Below the pieces are notes generated by a model. That model saw only the letters and a list, made by a program, of their open reading frames with translations, had not been told where the DNA came from and did no database searches. From the NCBI GenBank assembly GCA_002320815.1, contig DCLA01000120.1:68177-132176 (forward strand): 64,000 nt of DNA. Reading direction: 5' to 3'. Positions 1-6,954 of this stretch are shown here, in pieces (the stretch's first letter is position 1; each line of letters opens with the position of its first letter). This DNA comes from Myxococcales bacterium UBA1660 (lineage in GTDB: Bacteria; Myxococcota_A; Polyangia; Polyangiales; Houyiibacteriaceae). Made by a program: the position numbers and the translations under genes.

Positions 1-2
1 GC

Positions 3-305
3 CGCACCCTCGGCCGCCTCGACGACGCGCGAGCGCCGAAGCCGGCGTCGCTGGGCGAGATCACGCTGGTGGCCTACCACCGCGCGGACGACGCGCAGAT
101 TCGGGTGGCCCGGTGGACCGGGGAGACCCACGACGACGCCCCGGTGCCGGCCCCCTGCCGCAGCGAGGAAGGCGGCTTCTGTGGGCCGGCCCACCTGGGC
201 GTTCGCGACGGGCGGCTGGTCCTCGGCGCCCGCGACGGCACGGACATGTGGGTCCTCGAGACCCGGGACGGGGACCGGTGGCACCCCCTCCGCGGACTCC
301 GCTGA
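3..305 (+). CDS. Hypothetical protein, C-terminal part (cut by left edge)
   Basis: A reading frame enters from the left edge and stops at TGA 303-305, leaving about 100 residues. A GTG at 69 lies inside the open frame and should not be taken as the start, since the frame stays open to the window edge with similar composition. The visible part alternates short hydrophobic stretches with Gly-Asp turns (for example LVLGARDGTDMWV), which suggests a beta-sheet or propeller-like fold, and has two cysteines eight residues apart. I do not recognise a family. The 44 bases that follow before the porin hold no obvious terminator. Confidence 0.6.
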   Translation, partial: RTLGRLDDARAPKPASLGEITLVAYHRADDAQIRVARWTGETHDDAPVPAPCRSEEGGFCGPAHLGVRDGRLVLGARDGTDMWVLETRDGDRWHPLRGLR

Positions 306-349
306 CCCCTGGGATTGGATCCCTCCACGCGCTCCTGTATCCCTTCGGC

Positions 350-1663
350 GTGCCTTCCCTCCGCGCCCCTCGAGCCCTGGCGCTCGCGTCCCTCCTCGGC
401 CTCTGCGGGCTGGCTGCGCCGGCGAGCGCCGACGTCTCGCTCTGGGAGGAGGAGGTCGACGCGGGGGAGACGCCCGAGCGTTGGGTCCACCTCGGGGGAT
501 GGATCCAGCCAGCCTACTACCATCGTCAGACCGACGCGGCCGGCCAGCCGGACCACGGGTTCAGCCTCCAGCGCGCCCGCCTCTACGTCGAAGCGACCCC
601 GGTGAGCTGGCTCCGGATGCGCCTCGACGTGGGCTTCCTGGAGTCCGGTGAGAGCTCTTACGCGGTGATCCGCGACGCGTACGCCGAGGCGGCCCCGTGG
701 GAGTGGCTCGAGGTCCGCGCCGGCCGCTTCCGGGTGCCCTTCCTGTTGACCCACGGGTTCGACGAGCTGGCCCTCGGCCTCGGGGACCGGCCCCTCTACA
801 CCCCGAGCGAAGGGCCCCTCGGGGAGCGGGGGCTCTCGCCGTTGGCAGCCCGGGATCTGGGCGTGATGGTCCATGGGCGCATCGGCGACGTCGACCACGG
901 CTCGCTGCTTCCGGTCGTCGAGTATCGCCTGGGGGTCTTCGCGGGCGAAGGCGCCACCCTCCGGCCCAACCGCGATGGCGCCTATCTCTACTCCGCGCGC
1001 CTGCGGGTCCACGCCGTGGGCCTCCCCGAAGGAGTGGACCAGGAGAACGACCTCGCCCGGAACGTCGTCCCGCGGGTCACGGTGGGTGCCGGAGTGTTCA
1101 GCAACTGCGACGCGGCGCGCCTGTGGAGTCGCGGCTTCTCGGTGGACCTCGAGGCGCGTTGGCAGGGCTTCTATTTCGCCGGAGCCTTCGTATGGCTGCG
1201 CAACGGCAGGGCGTCGGATGGTCAGTTCGGCTACGACAGCTGTGCGCCGACCGTGGACGAGTTCGAGGACCCCAGCACCGCTCCGCTCTTCCTCTCCTCG
1301 GGCGCGAGACTCCAGGCTCAGTACGCGTTGCCCGACGTGCTCCTGCCCGGGACCCACGAGGTGGAGCTCCTCACCCGCATGGACTGGGTGAACCCCTGGG
1401 CGCCCGACGACGGATCGCTCCTCGGCGCCGGCTCCGAGGACCCGCGCGACGAGACTCCGGGTTTCGATGGCTTCCGGAACCTCCCCTCGCGACTCCGCTT
1501 CACCGCCGGCGCCCGGTGGATGCCCATGGGGGATCCGCGGATCGCGGTCCTCGTCGCCTACCAGCGGGTTCGCGAACGAGAGACGCACTTCGACGCCGCG
1601 GGCGAGTTGGTCGGGCAGTCCGCCAACGACCTGTGGTGGGTCCAGCTGACCGCCGGTTTCTGA
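350..1663 (+). CDS. Outer-membrane porin, phosphate-selective OprO/OprP-like
   Basis: A 437-residue protein with a signal peptide of about 27 residues ending in the A-S-A cleavage motif, followed by a sequence of alternating amphipathic strands and a terminal Phe (TAGF), as expected for a beta-barrel inserted in the outer membrane. The pattern LQRARLYVEATPVSWLRM, then DAYAEAAP and AGRFRVPF, resembles the strand-turn pattern of phosphate-selective porins O and P. I chose the GTG at 350 because it begins directly before the signal peptide; the frame extends upstream without a better start. The next gene, a metallophosphoesterase, begins 20 bases downstream, so a joint role in scavenging phosphate esters is plausible. 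Substrate selectivity cannot be read from the sequence. Confidence 0.82.
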   Translation: MPSLRAPRALALASLLGLCGLAAPASADVSLWEEEVDAGETPERWVHLGGWIQPAYYHRQTDAAGQPDHGFSLQRARLYVEATPVSWLRMRLDVGFLESGESSYAVIRDAYAEAAPWEWLEVRAGRFRVPFLLTHGFDELALGLGDRPLYTPSEGPLGERGLSPLAARDLGVMVHGRIGDVDHGSLLPVVEYRLGVFAGEGATLRPNRDGAYLYSARLRVHAVGLPEGVDQENDLARNVVPRVTVGAGVFSNCDAARLWSRGFSVDLEARWQGFYFAGAFVWLRNGRASDGQFGYDSCAPTVDEFEDPSTAPLFLSSGARLQAQYALPDVLLPGTHEVELLTRMDWVNPWAPDDGSLLGAGSEDPRDETPGFDGFRNLPSRLRFTAGARWMPMGDPRIAVLVAYQRVRERETHFDAAGELVGQSANDLWWVQLTAGF

Positions 1664-1683
1664 GGGTGCTAGGCTCCGCCGCG

Positions 1684-3177
1684 ATGCGACGGGTCACGCT
1701 CCTCCTCCTGGCGGCTTCCCTCTTCACCGGCTGCGGCGACGACGACGGCGCCTCCCCGGACTCGGGGCCAGCCGATGCCGGCGTCGACGCGGCCCCGGCG
1801 CCGCGGGACTTGGGCCAGGAGCGCGAGCTCACCGTCTTCGACTACGTCCCCGAGGGCTGCAGCGGCACGGTCCGCACGCCGGAGGTGGTCGAGGCGGGGA
1901 TGGGCGGCGAGACCCTGGGCGCCGCGCCGACCCCCGACCACGTGCACGTGGCCATCGGCGAGGAGGCCTCGACGACCTTCGCGGTCAACTGGCACACGGA
2001 CCTGGCCACGGACGTGACCCAGATCCTGTACGGCCTCGACGAGGACGCGGTCGACGCGGCCGATGGCGCCACGGACGAAGTCGCGGTTCGCTCGGGCCAC
2101 ACCCTGGTCTACGAGACCCGCTACGAGACCCTCACCGACAGCCTCGACGTGCGGATCCACGAGGTCCACGTGTGCGGGCTCGAGCCGTCCACGACCTACT
2201 ACTACAAGGTCGGCGGCCCCGGCGCCTGGAGCGAGACCTTCGACGTGGCCACCGCGCCCGTCCTGGGGAGCACCGAGCCCTGGACCTTCGCGGCCAGCGG
2301 CGACTCGCGCAACAACACCGCCGGGGTCTGGCAGCTCGCGCAGAGGCAGATCCTCGAGGCCGGCGCGGACCTCCACGTCTTCAGCGGCGATGCGGTGAAC
2401 CTCAGCGCGCTACAGACGGAGTGGGACGCTTTCTTCGAGGCTCGGGAAGGGGACTTCCAAGTGCAGGACGCCCTCGCGCGCATCCCTTTCATGGTCTCCA
2501 ATGGCAACCACGACAACTTGCGGGTGAACTACTTGGCGCAGTTCGCGATGCCCCAGGACATCTCGGAAGGCGAGGGGGGCCAAGGCGAGGAGTGGTACTC
2601 CTTCGACTACGCGAACGCGCACTTCGTGGTGCTCAACGACACCGTCGAAGACGACGCGACCATCTCCGGGCCCGAGGCCGATTGGCTGCGTGCGGATCTG
2701 GCCGCGGTGGACCGCGACGTGACCCCCTGGGTCTTCGCGGTGCACCACCGCAACCTCTACACCTGCATGAGCAGCCACAGCCCCAGCGGGCAGCTCCGCA
2801 CCGCCTGGCAGCCCATCTACGACGAGTTCGCCGTCGACGTCGTCTTCCAGGGACACAACCACGTCTACGAGCGCTCGCGTCCCATCCGGGGTCTCACGGC
2901 GACCAACGAGGGGGTCGTCGCGGCCGAGGGGGCCGGCGGTGAACCGACCTTCGAGGCTCCCGGGGGCGGGTCGGGCGAGCCGAGCGGCACGCTCTACTTC
3001 ACCGCCGCGGCCATCGGAGCGCCCCTGTACGAGGTCAGCGACGCCTGCCCGACCACCCGCGCGGCCCAGGGGGTGGCGAACTACCTGATGGTGGACGTCG
3101 ACGACCGCTCCATCACCTTCACGGCTCGCAACATCGAGACCGGGGCGGTCATCGACGAGCTGACCTACTCCAAGTGA
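1684..3177 (+). CDS. Lipoprotein purple-acid-phosphatase-like metallophosphoesterase
   Basis: 497 residues. The N-terminus is a lipoprotein signal with Cys17 (FTGC), then an Asp/Ala/Pro-rich linker typical of Myxococcota lipoproteins. Residues about 80-190 look like the fibronectin-III-type domain that precedes the catalytic domain in purple acid phosphatases (GLEPSTTYYYKVGG). The metallophosphatase motifs follow in order: GDS at 206-208, GDAVN at 235-239, GNHD at 274-277, the His pair at 354-355 and GHNHVYER at 390-397. The family usually has GDxxY in the second motif, where Tyr ligates ferric iron; here that position is Asn239, so the metal site may differ from a true purple enzyme. It would act outside the inner membrane on phosphomonoesters or diesters. 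Confidence 0.88.
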   Translation: MRRVTLLLLAASLFTGCGDDDGASPDSGPADAGVDAAPAPRDLGQERELTVFDYVPEGCSGTVRTPEVVEAGMGGETLGAAPTPDHVHVAIGEEASTTFAVNWHTDLATDVTQILYGLDEDAVDAADGATDEVAVRSGHTLVYETRYETLTDSLDVRIHEVHVCGLEPSTTYYYKVGGPGAWSETFDVATAPVLGSTEPWTFAASGDSRNNTAGVWQLAQRQILEAGADLHVFSGDAVNLSALQTEWDAFFEAREGDFQVQDALARIPFMVSNGNHDNLRVNYLAQFAMPQDISEGEGGQGEEWYSFDYANAHFVVLNDTVEDDATISGPEADWLRADLAAVDRDVTPWVFAVHHRNLYTCMSSHSPSGQLRTAWQPIYDEFAVDVVFQGHNHVYERSRPIRGLTATNEGVVAAEGAGGEPTFEAPGGGSGEPSGTLYFTAAAIGAPLYEVSDACPTTRAAQGVANYLMVDVDDRSITFTARNIETGAVIDELTYSK

Positions 3178-3181
3178 TCCG

Positions 3182-4114
3182 ATGACCCGCTGGTTCGCGG
3201 GAGTCGTGGTCGCCGTCACGCTCCTCGCGGCGCCGGGCGCCGCGCAGGACTCCGCTCGGCGCTGGCGAGAGGGGCGAGCGGCCGAGCGCCGAGGGGACCC
3301 GGCCGCGGCCATCGCCGAGTACCGCGCCCTGATCGACGGGGACCCGACCGGCCGCCTCGCCACGCGAGCGCGCCGGCGCCTCGAGGTGCTGGAAGAACCC
3401 GTCGGCCGGGAGCGGGAGGCGCTGGGGGCGCTCCTGGAGGCCCGGCAGGATCCATCCCGCGAGCGAATCCAGGCGTTGGAGGGCGCGCTCGAGGGCTATC
3501 CGGCGGGCGAGGTCCGCCGGGAGGCCCGAAACCTGGTGGCGTCGCGCTGGCTCGCGCTGGGCGAGCCCGAGCGGGCGGCCGCGGGGTATCGGCGCTTGCT
3601 CGCGGAGGGCGGGATGACGGACCTCCAGGCCGAGCGGGGGCGGGCGGGGTTGGCCCGGAGCCTCGCGGCGGCCGGGGATCCCGCGGGCGCCATGCGCGTC
3701 CTCGAAGAGGCGGGCGACGGGGGCGCTCTCCTGGACACGCTGGCGGCGGAGCGTCGAGCCCGCGTGGGCCGGGGGCTCTCGGTCGCGGTCCTGGCGCTCT
3801 TCCTCGTGCTCCTGGCCTGGCGCACTCGCTTCCGCGTCCTCGACGGGCTCACGCGCCGAGGCGCGTCGCTGGCCGCGTGGACCCTCCTGGTGCCCCTCGC
3901 CATCGCGACCGCCTATGACGCCGAGGCCCTGGACACCTTCGCGCTGCTCGCCACCAGCAGCGCGCCGGTGCTCCTCGGGGCCGCGGCCTGGGGGCGCCAC
4001 GCCCGCAATCGCCGCGAACGATGGCTCGGGGCCGCGACGGCGGTGGCGGCCCAGGTCGCGGTGGCGTACCTCGTGCTCGTGGAGCGCGGCGCGATTCTCG
4101 GAGTGGGCTGGTGA
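3182..4114 (+). CDS. TPR protein with four C-terminal membrane segments
   Basis: 310 residues. A signal peptide (residues 1-21, ending GAAQ) leads into an Arg/Ala-rich helical region with TPR-like repeats (RRGDPAAAIAEYRALI at about 37-52; LGEPERAAAGYRRLL at about 126-140), and then four hydrophobic segments near 197-213, 229-245, 252-270 and 282-300. The helical part would therefore face the periplasm. It starts 4 bases after the metallophosphoesterase and its stop overlaps the GTG of the next small gene, so it opens a translationally coupled run of four membrane proteins. I do not recognise a named family, and the role is unknown. Confidence 0.8.
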   Translation: MTRWFAGVVVAVTLLAAPGAAQDSARRWREGRAAERRGDPAAAIAEYRALIDGDPTGRLATRARRRLEVLEEPVGREREALGALLEARQDPSRERIQALEGALEGYPAGEVRREARNLVASRWLALGEPERAAAGYRRLLAEGGMTDLQAERGRAGLARSLAAAGDPAGAMRVLEEAGDGGALLDTLAAERRARVGRGLSVAVLALFLVLLAWRTRFRVLDGLTRRGASLAAWTLLVPLAIATAYDAEALDTFALLATSSAPVLLGAAAWGRHARNRRERWLGAATAVAAQVAVAYLVLVERGAILGVGW

Positions 4115-4338
4115 GCGACGACGTCGCGGCGCCCGAGGGACGGGTGCTGGCCATCCACTTCGGGCGGAGCGCGAACTGCTCGTCCATCGGCAGCATCGTG
4201 GACTTCCTCTTCCTGTCCACCGTGGCCGCATCGGCGGTCGTCGCCGCGTCGGCGGTGCTCCTGGGGAAGGCGGAGCCGTCCGAGGAACCCCTCGCGCCGG
4301 AGGAGGCGCCGTCGCCCGAGGAGTCCGATGGAGACTGA
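4111..4338 (+). CDS. Small membrane-anchored peptide with RSANCSSIGS motif
   Basis: 75 residues from a GTG that overlaps the previous stop (GTGA). The N-terminus carries a polar segment and GRSANCSSIGS at residues 18-28, rich in Ser and Gly with a single Cys (Cys23). One predicted membrane helix follows (29-51, Ala/Val/Ser-rich), then an acidic Pro/Glu tail ending in Asp. The compact Cys/Ser-rich motif in front of a helix does not look random, and the gene sits in frame inside a coupled operon, so I accept it as real. A modified-peptide precursor or a small subunit of a membrane complex are both possible. A radical SAM/SPASM enzyme lies convergently 0.7 kb downstream, but nothing in the sequence proves that they act together. 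Confidence 0.72.
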   Translation: MSDDVAAPEGRVLAIHFGRSANCSSIGSIVDFLFLSTVAASAVVAASAVLLGKAEPSEEPLAPEEAPSPEESDGD

Positions 4339-4630
4339 GCTGCGCCGGGGCATCGCGCGGGGCGGCTTGGTCTTCGGGGCCGCGACGCCTTTGGCCTACG
4401 TGGTCCAGCGGCTCTTCGAGCGGGCGCGAGGGGGGCCGGGCGACCCGCTCGGTGTGGTCCGCGAGCTCCACACGGCGTTCTACTGGCGCGCCTCCGTCGC
4501 GGTGTGGCTCGGGGTGATCGCCGCGATCCTGGTGGTCCGCTCGCGCGCGCAGTTCCCCGAACGCGGGGTGATGGCGGTCGCCGTGGCGATGGCGCTCGGG
4601 CTGGTCGGGGTCGCCCTGGGGTTCCCCTGA
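4328..4630 (+). CDS. Two-helix membrane protein, unknown
   Basis: 100 residues; its ATG lies 11 bases inside the end of the small peptide gene. Two hydrophobic segments are visible (about 50-68 and 80-98), preceded by a basic N-terminal half with the segment VRELHTAFYWRASVAVW. The gene ends exactly where the next one begins (TGATG), so the two are probably made together. The family is not recognised; size and placement suggest a small subunit of a membrane assembly formed by the products of this operon. Confidence 0.75.
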   Translation: METELRRGIARGGLVFGAATPLAYVVQRLFERARGGPGDPLGVVRELHTAFYWRASVAVWLGVIAAILVVRSRAQFPERGVMAVAVAMALGLVGVALGFP

Positions 4631-5073
4631 TGGTCCTGCGGCTCCTGGAGAGCGTCCACGGGCATTTGGGGATCCTCGCCGCGGTCGCGCTCCTGCACCC
4701 GGCCTGGCTCCTGCGCCGGGGTCGCCCGTTGAGCCGCGGCATGCGCTGGTCCGTGGGGCTCACCGCGGCCATCACCAGCGCCGCCTTCGCGCTGGGGCTG
4801 AGCATCTACGAGCCCTATCGCGACCAGGTGAAGCGCCGGCTCTTCGCCCACGCCCGGGACGCGGGGTGGCTCTTCGAGACCAAGGAGCACCTGGCCTTCG
4901 CGGTCATCGCGCTGACCCTGGGCGCGACCGTCGCCGCCTTCGCCGCGCCCCGAGACGACCGTCGCCTGCGCCGCTGGGCCGCGGGCGCCTACGCCGCGGC
5001 GGCGCTGCTCTGCTTCGTCGTCGTGGCCCTCGGGACCTACGTCGCGTCGCTCCGCACCTTCGCCGAACCCTGA
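4630..5073 (+). CDS. Four-helix membrane protein with histidine-bearing helices
   Basis: 147 residues beginning at the ATG that shares a base with the preceding stop. Four hydrophobic stretches are visible. The first carries VHGHLGILAAVALLHP, with three His residues spaced within a helix, and another His occurs in KEHLAFAVIAL before helix three. Such His placement is reminiscent of membrane cytochromes or DUF2231-like proteins, but no CxxCH or other firm heme signature is present, so heme binding is only an inference. The 3' end overlaps the convergent radical SAM gene by 37 bases. It is the last gene of the coupled operon that starts at 3182. Confidence 0.75.
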   Translation: MVLRLLESVHGHLGILAAVALLHPAWLLRRGRPLSRGMRWSVGLTAAITSAAFALGLSIYEPYRDQVKRRLFAHARDAGWLFETKEHLAFAVIALTLGATVAAFAAPRDDRRLRRWAAGAYAAAALLCFVVVALGTYVASLRTFAEP

Positions 5074-6215
5074 TGGCGTCGGACCCGGGGGCACTCGGGG
5101 TCCGGGGCGAACGCATCGCCGGTCAGGTGCCGGCTGACGATCCGGCACCCCCCACGACAGACCGCCCGGACCGGGCAGTCGGCACAAGGCGCGGGGGGCG
5201 CCGCGGCGTAGGCGCGAAACGCGCCGAGGGTGGGGTCATCGGCCCAGCTCGAGGCCCCCAGGGGCGCGTCGGCCGCGCCCCAGAACGAACACGGGCCCAC
5301 GGTCCCCGTCGCGCCGACCGTCATCAGCGAGCGCCCCGCCTCGCACCCGTTCACGCCGAACGTCCGCAGGCGCTCCACGTCGATGCGGCCGAGGAAGGGC
5401 ACCAGGGCGCAGTCGATCCGGACCGCGAAGGCATGGGCGCGCGAGAGGCGCTCGAGGGCCTCGGGGAGGGTGGCCAGGAGGTGCGGAGGAGGGCGGAGCG
5501 CGAGGTAGTGCAGTCGGCCCCGCCCGCTGGGCTTGAGCCGGAGGAGCTGCAGCTCCACCGGGTCCAGGGCCGCCGCCCCTTCGCCGATGCGCTCGAGGGC
5601 CTCCATGGTGGTGCGCGTGAGGACCGTGTTGAGGCCCACCGGGATCCCGGCGTCGCGGAGGATGCGGACGGTGCGCTCGGCGCCCCGGGCGCCGTCGTAG
5701 CCGCGCACCGAATGGTAGAGTTCCGCCGGTCCGTCCCAGCTCACGTTCACCTGCGCGAGGCCCCGGAGCGCACGCGCCCGGGCCGGCGTGAGCCCCAGGC
5801 CGCTGGTGGTCAGGGTCGGCGTGAGCCCGACGGACCGCGCGTGGGCGACGACGTCGGGGAGGTCTTCGCGCAGCGCGCCCTCGCCCCCGCCGAGCGCGAC
5901 CGAGAAGGCCCCCGCGGTCGCGAGCTGGTCGAGGCGGGCGCACACCTCGGCCAGCGTCGGCTCGTGGCCCTCCGGCGTGGCGTCGGCGTAGCAGGCCGTG
6001 CACCCCGCGGGGCAGCGGTCCGTCACCGCGAGATGGACCTCGGTCGGCCCCTGGAGCACCGCGACGTCGAGGCCGGGATCATCGTCGATCCACAGGGTGT
6101 CGCCATCGATGCCCATGCGTCGGGCCAGGACCCGATCCACCGCGATCAGCGCCGGAGGCTCCTCGGTGGCCACCATTGCGCCGAAACGCTCGGGCCGCGC
6201 GCGGCGGACGCGCAT
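5037..6215 (-). CDS. Radical SAM/SPASM enzyme
   Basis: 392 residues. The cluster motif CPAGCTAC (Cys68, Cys72, Cys75) is the CxxxCxxC that binds the SAM-cleaving 4Fe-4S cluster, and GGGEGALREDL follows at the position of the usual GGEP. The C-terminus has a SPASM-type Cys set: NGCEAG, GPCSFWG, CADCPVRAVCRGGCR and PEC, which would hold auxiliary clusters as in peptide-modifying and anaerobic sulfatase-maturing enzymes. The N-terminal RPERFGAMVATEEPPALIAV segment resembles the short lead-in region of some peptide maturases. The ATG at 6215 overlaps the stop of the NeuD-like gene (TGATG), so the two are co-translated. The substrate is unknown; a nearby peptide or a sugar-linked compound are candidates. 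Confidence 0.88.
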   Translation of the reverse strand: MRVRRARPERFGAMVATEEPPALIAVDRVLARRMGIDGDTLWIDDDPGLDVAVLQGPTEVHLAVTDRCPAGCTACYADATPEGHEPTLAEVCARLDQLATAGAFSVALGGGEGALREDLPDVVAHARSVGLTPTLTTSGLGLTPARARALRGLAQVNVSWDGPAELYHSVRGYDGARGAERTVRILRDAGIPVGLNTVLTRTTMEALERIGEGAAALDPVELQLLRLKPSGRGRLHYLALRPPPHLLATLPEALERLSRAHAFAVRIDCALVPFLGRIDVERLRTFGVNGCEAGRSLMTVGATGTVGPCSFWGAADAPLGASSWADDPTLGAFRAYAAAPPAPCADCPVRAVCRGGCRIVSRHLTGDAFAPDPECPRVRRHQGSAKVRSDAT

Positions 6216-6853
6216 CAGTCCATCCGTCGCGCAGGGATGCCCACCCAGGTCTCTCCCGGGGGGACGTCCTTGGTGACCACGGCGCCCGCGCCGACCCGCG
6301 CGCCGGCGCCCACCGTGCGGTACTGCAGCACCCGGGCTCCCGTCCCCACGAGGACGGCCTCCTCCAGGACCGTGCCGCCGCTGATCCCGGCCGCGTGGTT
6401 CATCACCGAGTAGGGCCCGACGACGGCTTCGTGCCCGAGGGTGACCGCGGGGTTGAGCACCGCGTAAGCCCCGACGCGCACGTTCACCGTACCGATGACT
6501 CCGGCGGCGACCATGGCGCCCGGACCCACCGTGCACGAGTCCCAGTCCATCGACGCCGTCGGGTGGACCAGGGCCGGCCAGGGGACGTCCGGGTGCGCGG
6601 CCATCAGACGCTCGGCGACCTTCTTGCGCACGCTGGGCGTGCCTATCCCCAGGACCAGTCCGTCGTAGCGGTCCCGGTCGGCGAGCACCCCCTCGTCTCC
6701 GAGGACCGGGCTGTCGTGGGGGCCGAGGCGGCTGCTGTCGGAGACGACGAAGCCGACGACCTCGAAGCGTGTGCCGCCACGGGAGGCGATGTCGCGGGCG
6801 AGCCACGCCGTGTCGCGGGCGTGGCCGCCGGCGCCGATGATGATGATGCGCAT
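6215..6853 (-). CDS. NeuD-like sugar/acyl transferase (left-handed beta-helix)
   Basis: 212 residues. It starts with a nucleotide-fold segment IIIIGAGGHARD (residues 3-14), typical of NeuD/PglD-type acetyltransferases, followed from about residue 95 by hexapeptide repeats of a left-handed beta-helix (VGPGAMVAAGVIG, VGAYAVLNPAVTLGH, VGTGARVLQYRTVGAGARVGAGAVV) and the closing IPARR. His98 in LVHPTA and the His near HEAVVG are candidates for the catalytic base. These enzymes transfer an acetyl or formyl group from a CoA or folate donor to an amino sugar. Here the only coupled partner is the radical SAM/SPASM gene, which is unusual, since NeuD relatives normally sit in polysaccharide clusters. 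The gene opens the two-gene operon divergent from the AAA/TPR gene. Confidence 0.85.
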   Translation of the reverse strand: MRIIIIGAGGHARDTAWLARDIASRGGTRFEVVGFVVSDSSRLGPHDSPVLGDEGVLADRDRYDGLVLGIGTPSVRKKVAERLMAAHPDVPWPALVHPTASMDWDSCTVGPGAMVAAGVIGTVNVRVGAYAVLNPAVTLGHEAVVGPYSVMNHAAGISGGTVLEEAVLVGTGARVLQYRTVGAGARVGAGAVVTKDVPPGETWVGIPARRMD

Positions 6854-6954
6854 GGAGATTGGGGGGCGACGGCCGCGCTCTGCGGATCCGCACCCACGGA
6901 AGGTGGCATAGTCCCCCGGGATTGCTACACGCCGGCCCCGGGGAGAGGAAATCG

